NCBI GenBank assembly: GCA_018971925.1
Contig: JAGWZT010000067.1
Span: 1-8,378, forward strand
Direction of reading: 5' to 3'
Origin: Lysobacteraceae bacterium
GTDB lineage: Bacteria > Pseudomonadota > Gammaproteobacteria > Xanthomonadales > Rhodanobacteraceae
Length of the DNA: 8,378 nucleotides
Shown: positions 1 through 5,152 of the stretch, piece by piece
Layout of the letters: each line of letters opens with the position of its first letter
Numbering within the stretch: the first letter of the stretch is position 1
Translations under genes and position numbers: made by a program
Notes under the pieces: generated by a model
What the model was told of the DNA's origin: nothing
Seen by the model: the letters and a program-made list of their open reading frames with translations, nothing else
Databases searched by the model: none

Positions 1-352
1 TGTCAGGGCCACCCGAAAGCTTGCCTTCCGCATAAGCCTTGTCGGCGCGCGTCAACAGTGAATTCAACTGCGTTTGCGGCAGCAAGCCGCTCAGCGTGGC
101 CTGATGGGTGAACGCCCAGCCGCCGGCGATCGCCAGCACGGCCACGACCGCCAGCACCAGCCAGGGCGGGCGGAAGGGCTTGCGCCGTCCGTGCTGACGG
201 CGGGTGGTGTTCGTGAAAGGCGGGCGATCCGCCGGATCCGCGCGCATGGCCGTGCGCCGTTCACCGCCCGTATCGACGTGATCGAGGTTGCCGAGCACCG
301 GCTCGGTGCGCCGCGGGCTGTCCCGCGAAGATGGGTCGTTTCGGTCGTTCAT
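1..352 (-). CDS. Single-pass membrane protein, probably TPR-containing; 5' end only, cut by window edge
   Basis: The reading frame starts at ATG 352-350 and runs off the left edge, giving 117 complete codons. Residues 1-62 are hydrophilic and rich in Arg, Asp and Pro, so probably cytoplasmic and disordered. Residues 63-81 (PWLVLAVVAVLAIAGGWAF) form one transmembrane helix preceded by Arg and Lys, which suggests the C-terminal part is periplasmic. After the helix, residues 98-112 (SLLTRADKAYAEGKL) resemble the start of a tetratricopeptide repeat. The TPR assignment is inference from this short stretch; the body of the protein lies outside the window. The gene follows relA on the same strand across a 147-base gap with its own candidate promoter, so co-transcription is uncertain. 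No strong Shine-Dalgarno site precedes the start. I cannot name a function. Confidence 0.7.
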   Translation of the reverse strand, partial: MNDRNDPSSRDSPRRTEPVLGNLDHVDTGGERRTAMRADPADRPPFTNTTRRQHGRRKPFRPPWLVLAVVAVLAIAGGWAFTHQATLSGLLPQTQLNSLLTRADKAYAEGKLSGGPD

Positions 353-363
353 GCTGATCGTTC

Positions 364-381
364 GCCGGGCCAATGCCCGGC
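364..381. repeat. GC-rich inverted repeat between relA and the downstream membrane-protein gene
   Basis: A perfect 7-bp inverted repeat (GCCGGGC / GCCCGGC) encloses a CAAT loop. It lies 118 bases after the relA stop and 11 bases before the ATG of the next minus-strand gene. There is no T-run on either side, so it is a poor intrinsic terminator. In the messenger for the downstream gene it would place a stable stem right where the ribosome binds. Confidence 0.45.
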
Positions 382-452
382 CGGAATATCCGCCCCATGG
401 GACCATCGCGGCCATTCACCGGTTCCCTTGCTGGAACGGGCCACGTGCCTTC

Positions 453-461
453 ATCTTAGCA
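453..461 (-). promoter_or_regulatory. Candidate extended -10 promoter for the membrane-protein gene
   Basis: On the minus strand the sequence reads TGCTAAGAT, which resembles an extended -10 element (TGn followed by TAAGAT, 4 of 6 consensus bases). No recognisable -35 hexamer sits 16-18 bases upstream. If used, transcription would start near 446 and give a leader of roughly 95 bases before ATG 352, containing the inverted repeat at 364-381. Assigned by eye only. Confidence 0.25.
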
Positions 462-499
462 TTCGTCCCCGATCCACCCCCGCCACAGGCCGTGCACAT

Positions 500-2590
500 T
501 CAGCCGCCGGCAAGGCGGCGCGCTTCGGTGACATTGGGCAGCGCCGACAGCCGGGCCAGCAGTGCGGACAGTTCGCCGAAGTCGTGCACGCGCAGCGTGA
601 AGTGCAGGGTCACCTCGCCGAGGTCGCGGTTGCTGTGGCTGTCCGACGCGACGATGCGCGCGCCGGAGTTGGTGACGACATTGGTGATGTCGCGTTGCAG
701 GTCGCGGCGGTCATAGCCCAGCACCATGATGTCCACTTCGTAGGCGCGGTCGGGCGCGCTCTGCCAGCGCACCTCGATCACGCGATCCGGGTTGCGCGCA
801 TGCAAGCGTGCCAGCGATGCGCAATCGGCGCGATGCACCGTGACGCCGCGTCCGCGCGTGACGTAACCGGCGACATCGTCACCCGGCAACGGCCGGCAGC
901 AGCGCGCCAGCGAAGTGAGCAGATTGCCGACGCCTTCCACGGTCAGCGCACCCGGTTTGTCGAGAACCGGCGCGGACTTGCGTGGCGGCAACGCCGGCGC
1001 GGGCGCCGTGGGTTGCATCTCGAGCATCGCGCGCGTCAGTTGCGCCACGCCCACTTCGCCCAATGCAAGTCCGACCAGCAAGTCGTCGCGGCCCTTGCGG
1101 CCCAGTCGTGCCGGCAATCGTTCCATCAGCTCGTCCGACACGGCGAGACGGCGCGCTTCGCGTTCCAGGATCTGCCGCCCTGCAGCGAGATTCGCTGCAA
1201 GGTCTTCGCGCCGGAACCACGCGCGCAGCTTGCCGCGTGCGCTGGCGGTATTGAGATAGCCGAGGTGCGGCGACAGCCAGTCGCGGCTCGGCGCGGGTTC
1301 GCGCGCAGTGAGAATTTCGATCCGATCACCGCTGGCCGGCTGGCATGTCAACGGCACGATGCGGCCATTGACCTTGGCGCCGCGACAGCGGTGCCCGACC
1401 ATGGTGTGCACGTGGTAGGCAAAATCCAGCACCGTCGCACCCGCTTGCAGGTCGAGCACTTCGCCCTTCGGCGTCAGCAAATAGACACGCTCTTCCGCCA
1501 GTTCCGACCGCAGTTCAGCCGCGAGCGTGGCGTCGTCCTCGCCATCCGCGCGTGTTTCCAGCAGCTTTCGCATCCACGCGACGCGCGTCTGGTACGCGGC
1601 GTCGCTGTTTCCGCCTTCCTTGTAACGCCAGTGCGCGGCCACGCCCAGTTCGGCACCGCGATGCATTTCCTCGGTGCGGATCTGCACCTCGAGCGTCTTG
1701 CCATCCGGTCCGATGACCGCGGTGTGCAATGAGCGGTAATCGTTGCCCTTGGGCCGCGCGATGTAATCGTCGAACTCGCGCGGAATGATCGGCCACAAGC
1801 CGTGCACCACGCCTAGCACCGCGTAGCATTCCGCCACGCTGCCCGTGAGCACGCGCAGCGCGCGGAGGTCGTACAGCTCGCCGAAGCCCACCTTCTTCCG
1901 CTGCATCTTCCGCCAGATGGAATAAATGTGCTTGGCACGACCGTTGACGCTGGCGCTGACGCCCTGCGCTGCCAGCGCCTCGCGCAACTGCGCGACGCTG
2001 CGTGCAATCCAGTCTTCGCGATCGGTGCGGCGCTCGTCCAGCAGTTTCGCGATACGGCGGTAGACGTCGGGTTGCAGGTAGCGGAATGCCAGGTCCTCGA
2101 GTTCCCATTTCCACTGGCCAATGCCGAGCCGGTTGGCGAGTGGCGCGTGGATGTCGCGGGTCAGTTGCGCGAGTTCGCGACGTTCGGCCTCCGGCAACGT
2201 GGTCGCCGCACGCATCCGCGCGAGCTGGCGCGCCAGCAACAGGTACACCACGCGCAAATCGCGGATGATCGCCAACAGCAAGCGCCGCAGGCCTTCGGTA
2301 TTGCCGGCCGCATCGCGCGCAGCGTGCAACGCCCACACCCGCTCGGCCTGCTGCTGGCCCTCGACCAGCCTGCGCAGCGCATCCGGCGCCTGCGCGACGA
2401 TCTTGTCCCAGACCTCCGGTTCGGCGCGCGCCACCGCATACCAGCGCGCCGCGGCACGGGTGTCGTCATCGCAACCGACCGACGCAAGCAACGCATCGGT
2501 TTCCTGCCACAGCTCGCGCGCGCGTTCGGGCAACGAGGCGACGGACGGCTCGGGGACGGGAGGGCTGTTCTTGGATGATGCTGCCTGCAT
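500..2590 (-). CDS. relA: RelA, ribosome-associated (p)ppGpp synthetase (monofunctional)
   Basis: RelA transfers pyrophosphate from ATP to GTP/GDP on ribosomes stalled with uncharged tRNA. With start ATG 2590 the protein has 696 residues (E. coli RelA has 744). Domains in order: a degenerate hydrolase-like region (about 15-150), the synthetase domain (about 200-335) with HIYSIWRKMQRK at 221-232 and EFDDYIARPKGNDYRS from 272, a TGS domain (about 367-428), a helical linker, a Cys-rich region (ARCCRPLPGDD, then HRADC; Cys564, Cys565, His586, Cys590), and a C-terminal ACT/RRM-like domain (617-693). The acidic EFDD motif marks monofunctional RelA; SpoT/Rel enzymes carry a basic RxKD version. The HDxxED hydrolase residues are absent. 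An alternative ATG at 2668 would add 26 residues and has GGGG six bases upstream, but those first codons include CTA and ATA, rare in such GC-rich DNA, so I prefer 2590. The gene diverges from the secreted-protein gene at 2715. Confidence 0.95.
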   Translation of the reverse strand: MQAASSKNSPPVPEPSVASLPERARELWQETDALLASVGCDDDTRAAARWYAVARAEPEVWDKIVAQAPDALRRLVEGQQQAERVWALHAARDAAGNTEGLRRLLLAIIRDLRVVYLLLARQLARMRAATTLPEAERRELAQLTRDIHAPLANRLGIGQWKWELEDLAFRYLQPDVYRRIAKLLDERRTDREDWIARSVAQLREALAAQGVSASVNGRAKHIYSIWRKMQRKKVGFGELYDLRALRVLTGSVAECYAVLGVVHGLWPIIPREFDDYIARPKGNDYRSLHTAVIGPDGKTLEVQIRTEEMHRGAELGVAAHWRYKEGGNSDAAYQTRVAWMRKLLETRADGEDDATLAAELRSELAEERVYLLTPKGEVLDLQAGATVLDFAYHVHTMVGHRCRGAKVNGRIVPLTCQPASGDRIEILTAREPAPSRDWLSPHLGYLNTASARGKLRAWFRREDLAANLAAGRQILEREARRLAVSDELMERLPARLGRKGRDDLLVGLALGEVGVAQLTRAMLEMQPTAPAPALPPRKSAPVLDKPGALTVEGVGNLLTSLARCCRPLPGDDVAGYVTRGRGVTVHRADCASLARLHARNPDRVIEVRWQSAPDRAYEVDIMVLGYDRRDLQRDITNVVTNSGARIVASDSHSNRDLGEVTLHFTLRVHDFGELSALLARLSALPNVTEARRLAGG

Positions 2591-2714
2591 GAGTTTGCGC
2601 GCATCCGCCGCGAATGCGCCGATTCGGGAAAGGTCTGCGAAAGACCCCCAGTGTATTAGTGCTTTCATCGATACCCCGTGCGACCGGCATGGGGCACTGC
2701 TATCATCGCCCACC
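2591..2714. promoter_or_regulatory. Divergent relA / secreted-protein intergenic region
   Basis: This 124-base region lies between the two divergent starts and must supply promoters both ways. It holds the only AT-rich patch nearby (about 2651-2671). A plus-strand extended -10 is described separately. For relA I see no convincing -35/-10 pair; minus-strand TACACT around 2650-2655 matches 4 of 6 -10 bases but lacks a -35. A small inverted repeat (GGTCT / AGACC, 2632-2646) would form a hairpin in a relA leader if translation starts at 2590. Confidence 0.5.
2698..2706 (+). promoter_or_regulatory. Extended -10 promoter for the secreted-protein gene; implies a near-leaderless mRNA
   Basis: TGCTATCAT fits an extended -10 element (TGn plus TATCAT, 5 of 6 bases). 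The hexamer 17 bases upstream, GTGCGA, matches the -35 consensus at only three positions, which extended -10 promoters tolerate. Transcription would begin at about 2712-2714, within a few bases of ATG 2715, and no Shine-Dalgarno site precedes that ATG. Both facts point to a leaderless or nearly leaderless transcript. Confidence 0.45.
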
Positions 2715-3179
2715 ATGCGCACCCGACTGATGCTGCCGGCCGCTCTGGCCCTGCTCCTCACCGCCCTGCCTGTCATGGCCCAGCAGTTTTCCTCGCTCGA
2801 GGAACGCATGTCTGCGGCCGATTTCAAGGCAGCGGGGCTCGACAAGCTTTCACCGCAGGAACTGCAGAACCTCGACGACTGGCTGCGCACGCACGAGCAG
2901 ACCAAGGTGGTTTCCGCCAGCGGTGCGCCGGTGTTCTACCCCGACAACCAGCCGCGCGACAAATTCAGCACGCATCTGGTCGGCCACTTCAATGGTTGGG
3001 CAGGACACACCACGTTCACCCTCGACAACGGCCAGGTCTGGAAACAGGCCGAGTCCGGCGCCTATTCGTGCCCCGGCATCGACAACCCCGAGGTCACGAT
3101 CAAGCCGATGATCCTGGGCAGCTGGCTGATGTACGTGCAGGGCTGCAACGAGAGCGTGCGCGTCGATCGCGTGAAGTAA
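2715..3179 (+). CDS. Small secreted (periplasmic) protein of unknown function
   Basis: The product has 154 residues. A clear Sec signal peptide spans residues 1-22: Arg2 and Arg4, then a Leu/Ala-rich core, then VMA before QQ, giving probable signal peptidase I cleavage after Ala22. The mature part begins with a charged helix-forming segment (about 26-62: SSLEERMSAADFKAAGLDKL and on). After a linker comes a Gly- and aromatic-rich, strand-forming segment (about 86-152) with LVGHFNGWAGHTTFTLDNGQ and WLMYVQGC. Cys119 and Cys144 are the only cysteines of the mature protein and could form a disulfide. The FTLDNGQVWKQ stretch looks like those in small beta-barrel or SH3-like secreted proteins, but I do not recognise a named family. 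The start is fixed by the signal peptide and adjoining promoter. It is followed by the DUF3301-like gene after 92 bases. Function unknown. Confidence 0.85.
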   Translation: MRTRLMLPAALALLLTALPVMAQQFSSLEERMSAADFKAAGLDKLSPQELQNLDDWLRTHEQTKVVSASGAPVFYPDNQPRDKFSTHLVGHFNGWAGHTTFTLDNGQVWKQAESGAYSCPGIDNPEVTIKPMILGSWLMYVQGCNESVRVDRVK

Positions 3180-3225
3180 CCCGCGCCTTCCTTTCCCGAT
3201 CTGTCTTTCCTCTGCCGGCGCAGGC

Positions 3226-3270
3226 ATGATGGCCGCGAGCGCGGGCGTGCCGCCGGCGCGAGGACCGTGA
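3226..3270 (+). other. Possible 14-codon leader ORF before the DUF3301-like gene
   Basis: Tandem ATG codons at 3226 and 3229 open a 14-codon frame (MMAASAGVPPARGP) whose TGA at 3268-3270 ends one base before the GTG start of the next gene and spans that gene's Shine-Dalgarno site. No good ribosome-binding site precedes it. It may be chance; if translated it could couple translation of the downstream gene. Confidence 0.15.
3261..3264 (+). promoter_or_regulatory. Shine-Dalgarno site that decides the GTG start at 3272
   Basis: AGGA lies seven bases before GTG 3272, an ideal spacing. The alternative TTG at 3275 would be ten bases away. This supports the GTG start for the DUF3301-like gene. Confidence 0.6.
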
Positions 3271-3271
3271 C

Positions 3272-3691
3272 GTGTTGGAAATCTGGCTGCCGCTACTGTC
3301 CATTACCGCCCTCGGCATGTGGTGGTACCACGCGCTGCGATTGCGCGAGCGCGCCGTCGCGCACGCACGCCGCCTTTGCGAACGGCGCGGGTTGCAACTG
3401 CTCGATGACAGTGTGGCACTGCATCGCCTGCGCATGAATTGGCGGCACGGCGGCCTGCACGTGACCCGCGAATACCGCTTCGACACCAGTCTCGGGGGCA
3501 ATGATCGCCGCGCGGCAAGCCTCACCCTGCTGGGCGATCGCATCGTGAGCGCGAGCGCGCCGCAGCGTGAAGCACCTGCAACGCCCGCGCCGGCTTCGCC
3601 ATGCGGTGCCTTGCCGCCGCGCATCGCTTCCGAAACGCGTCCCGGCGATAACATCGTCCTGATCACACGTGCGCGGCGGACGTTGCACTGA
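3272..3691 (+). CDS. DUF3301-like membrane-anchored protein
   Basis: This 139-residue product starts at GTG with a well-placed AGGA. Residues 3-19 (EIWLPLLSITALGMWWY) form an N-terminal transmembrane anchor. A basic Arg-rich helix follows (22-39, RLRERAVAHARRLCERRG), then GLQLLDDSVALHRLR (40-54), REYRFD (66-71) and NDRRAASLTLLGDRI (77-91). As I know the family, this order (membrane helix, Arg-rich helix, QLLDxTVAL, YRF, and a Gly-Arg segment with LLG) is typical of DUF3301, a family of roughly 100 residues without assigned function. The tail from about 97 on is longer than I expect: a Pro/Ala-rich linker (APATPAPASP), then a short segment ending DNIVLITRARRTLH. The single membrane helix plus basic cytoplasmic segment suggests an inner-membrane accessory protein. 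No function can be assigned. It may share a transcript with the secreted-protein gene upstream, as no terminator is visible in the 92-base gap. Confidence 0.8.
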   Translation: MLEIWLPLLSITALGMWWYHALRLRERAVAHARRLCERRGLQLLDDSVALHRLRMNWRHGGLHVTREYRFDTSLGGNDRRAASLTLLGDRIVSASAPQREAPATPAPASPCGALPPRIASETRPGDNIVLITRARRTLH

Positions 3692-3827
3692 CGTTTCGCG
3701 CTTCTGTGTTTTGACGCTGGACTGCTCGCTTGCGTTGTATGTTCGCGATTTGTGAGAGCGACATCTGTCTTTCTCTGCGCGTCGGGAATGCGCGAGAACA
3801 TCGCAGGCGATCCTCAGCGTCCGTTTC
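3692..3827. other. Non-coding, relatively AT-rich intergenic stretch
   Basis: No frame here looks coding. The first half is noticeably less GC-rich than its surroundings. TTGACG at 3711-3716 matches a -35 element at five of six positions; 18 bases on, TTGTAT (3735-3740) matches a -10 at only three. A plus-strand transcript from there would run into the strong hairpin at 3875-3895. This is at most a hint of a small RNA. Confidence 0.3.
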
Positions 3828-3858
3828 GTAGGTTGGGCTGGGCAACGCGAATCCAAAC
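3828..3858. repeat. Dispersed GTAGGTTGGG-type imperfect palindromic repeat
   Basis: The element begins GTAGGTTGGG (3828-3837) and ends AATCCAAAC (3850-3858), so GTTGG pairs imperfectly with CCAAAC around a GC-rich centre. This is the layout of a dispersed intergenic repeat I know from many proteobacterial genomes (GTAGGTTGGG ... ACCCAAC). It is recognised by pattern; one copy in a window cannot prove repetition. Confidence 0.5.
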
Positions 3859-3874
3859 GCCGCACGAGTGCGAA

Positions 3875-3895
3875 CCCTCTCCCGGCGGGAGAGGG
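3875..3895. terminator. Strong 9-bp hairpin, probable terminator/repeat beyond sspB
   Basis: A perfect 9-bp stem (CCCTCTCCC / GGGAGAGGG) closes a three-base loop. On the minus strand it starts 16 bases after the sspB stop, where the operon terminator should be. It is not followed by a real T-run, so classical intrinsic termination is uncertain. Hairpins of this CCCTCTCCC-GGGAGAGGG type are also common between genes of xanthomonads, so it may be a dispersed repeat used as a transcript end for both converging genes. Confidence 0.5.
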
Positions 3896-3910
3896 GGAAA
3901 CGCATGCACG

Positions 3911-4417
3911 TTACTTGACGACGTGCAGCGAGGGTTTGCCCTTGGGCCGCGGCTTGTCCGGGCCGTCGCCGGAAGTCGACGGTGGTTCGCCCGCATCGTC
4001 CGCAGCCGGCGACTCCTGGACCGACTTCGGCACGGCCTGCAACGGGGGTCCGGACGGTTTCGTGGATGGCGCGTCACCCATAGGCGCGATCGGGGGCGCC
4101 GTGCCCGGCGCGTCTTCCGCCAGCAGCATGCCCTGGCCGTTTTCGCGCGCGTAGATCGCCTGCACCGCGGCAACCGGCACGTTCACGGTTTGGCTGACAC
4201 CGCCGAAGCGGGCCATGAAGGTGATCGCGTCGTTGCCGATTTCCAGATGCGCGACCGCACGCGGCGCAAGGTTCAGTACCACGCGGCCATCGCTGACCGC
4301 CTGCGGCGGCACCTGCACGCCCGGTTTGCCCGCATCCACCACGATATGGGGCGTGAGGCCGTTGTCGCAGATCCACTCGTGCACCGCCCGCAGCAGGTAC
4401 GGACGATTGGAGGTCAT
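3911..4417 (-). CDS. sspB: SspB, ClpXP adaptor (stringent starvation protein B)
   Basis: SspB binds SsrA-tagged and some other proteins and delivers them to the ClpXP protease. The 168-residue product has the folded substrate-binding domain at 1-100: NRPYLLRAVHEW at 4-15, LTPHIVVDA at 21-29, VQVPPQAVSDGRVVLNLAPRA at 34-54, ARFGG at 69-73 and AIYARENGQGM at 88-98, all close to E. coli SspB. A flexible Pro/Ala/Asp-rich linker (about 101-156) follows, then the C-terminal ClpX-binding tail PRPKGKPSLHVVK, matching the E. coli end GGRPALRVVK. The start at 4417 is fixed by MTSNRPYLLR; the frame is open further upstream but only across sspA. It begins 17 bases after the sspA stop. No Shine-Dalgarno site is visible (CCCCTGCG precedes the ATG), so translation may depend on ribosomes finishing sspA. 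Confidence 0.95.
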   Translation of the reverse strand: MTSNRPYLLRAVHEWICDNGLTPHIVVDAGKPGVQVPPQAVSDGRVVLNLAPRAVAHLEIGNDAITFMARFGGVSQTVNVPVAAVQAIYARENGQGMLLAEDAPGTAPPIAPMGDAPSTKPSGPPLQAVPKSVQESPAADDAGEPPSTSGDGPDKPRPKGKPSLHVVK

Positions 4418-4434
4418 CGCAGGGGACTGTTCGG

Positions 4435-5064
4435 TCACAACTCGCCCAGCAAACGCTCGTCGGCCGTGAGGCTGCGCGCAAAACCCTGGCTGCGGAACAG
4501 GCGTTCGCCGTAATCGACGATAGGCTTGGCTTCCTTGGGCAGCGATACGCCCAGCGAAGGCAGGCGCCACACCACCGGTGCCACCAGACAATCGGCGAGG
4601 CTGATTTCCGGATTCAGGAAAAACTTGGCGGCCTTGAACAGCGGCAGCGCGCCCATCAGGTGATCGCGCAGGCGCTTGCGCGCCGCCTCGGCGGCACGGC
4701 CACCGGCGCGGATGTTGGCGACTTCCGGCACCCAGTCGCGCTCGATGCGCACGCAGGCCAGGCGCAAGCGTGCGCGCGACAGCGGATCGACCGGCATCAG
4801 CGGCGGATGCGGATAGCGCTCGTCGATGTATTCGCACACCAGGGCAGACCCGTAGAGGACCATGTCGCGGTCCTGCAACGTCGGCGTGTCGCCGTACGGG
4901 TTGATCGACAGCAATTCATCGTGCGGCCTGCCGGGCGGTACCTCGACGCGGTCATAGACCACGCCCTTGGCGGCGAGCACCAGCCGCACCCGATGCGACT
5001 GCACGTCGTCGGGCGCGGTGAACAGGGTCAGCACGGTGCGGGTGGTATGTGCGGTTTGGATCAT
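4435..5064 (-). CDS. sspA: SspA, RNA-polymerase-associated stringent starvation protein A
   Basis: SspA is a glutathione-S-transferase-fold regulator that binds RNA polymerase and, in E. coli, supports stationary-phase acid tolerance and phage P1 late transcription. The 209-residue product has an N-terminal thioredoxin-like domain (about 10-85) with HRVRLVLAAKGV at 24-35 and the cis-Pro motif TPTL at 60-63, and an all-helical C-terminal domain (about 95-200). Nearly invariant SspA segments are present: YIDERYPHPPLMPV (79-92), RIERDW (106-111) and ISLADCLVAPVVWRLPSLGV (154-173). The E. coli pocket residues Pro84 and His85 are kept as Pro85 and His86, but the third, Tyr92, is Asp93 here. The start at 5064 follows AGGGGA at a seven-base spacing. 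sspA lies 88 bases after petC and 17 before sspB. No clear separate promoter is visible, so read-through from petABC is likely. Confidence 0.95.
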   Translation of the reverse strand: MIQTAHTTRTVLTLFTAPDDVQSHRVRLVLAAKGVVYDRVEVPPGRPHDELLSINPYGDTPTLQDRDMVLYGSALVCEYIDERYPHPPLMPVDPLSRARLRLACVRIERDWVPEVANIRAGGRAAEAARKRLRDHLMGALPLFKAAKFFLNPEISLADCLVAPVVWRLPSLGVSLPKEAKPIVDYGERLFRSQGFARSLTADERLLGEL

Positions 5065-5131
5065 GCCAGTGTCCCCTATGGGCCTTGCGGGTCCGGTGAC
5101 GCGACAGTCCCGGGTATGGGTGTCATCGCCT

Positions 5132-5150
5132 GGCGGGCACGGCGCCCGCC
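5132..5150. terminator. GC hairpin just after petC; attenuator or weak terminator
   Basis: A 7-bp perfect inverted repeat (GGCGGGC / GCCCGCC) with a five-base loop starts two bases after the petC stop codon on the minus strand. No T-run follows, so it probably does not fully stop transcription. It could stabilise the petABC messenger end or reduce read-through into sspAB. Confidence 0.45.
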
Positions 5151-5152
5151 GG

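Noticed and set aside
74..1732. A 552-codon open frame on the plus strand across relA and its downstream gap
   Set aside because: It is antisense to the unmistakable RelA coding sequence. The composition (rich in Arg, His, Gln, Ala) is typical of a shadow frame in high-GC DNA, and no family motif appears.
1928..2578. A 216-codon plus-strand frame within relA
   Set aside because: Antisense shadow of the RelA N-terminal half; no motif, no promoter.
2121..2714. Upstream extension of the secreted-protein frame
   Set aside because: It runs antisense through relA and would bury the clear signal peptide that starts at 2715.
2591..2905. N-terminal extension of the relA frame to 2905
   Set aside because: The part beyond 2668 is antisense to the signal peptide and N-terminus of the secreted protein and has no RelA similarity.
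4418..4837. Upstream extension of the sspB frame
   Set aside because: It overlaps sspA in another frame, and the SspB family begins at MTSNRPYLLR.
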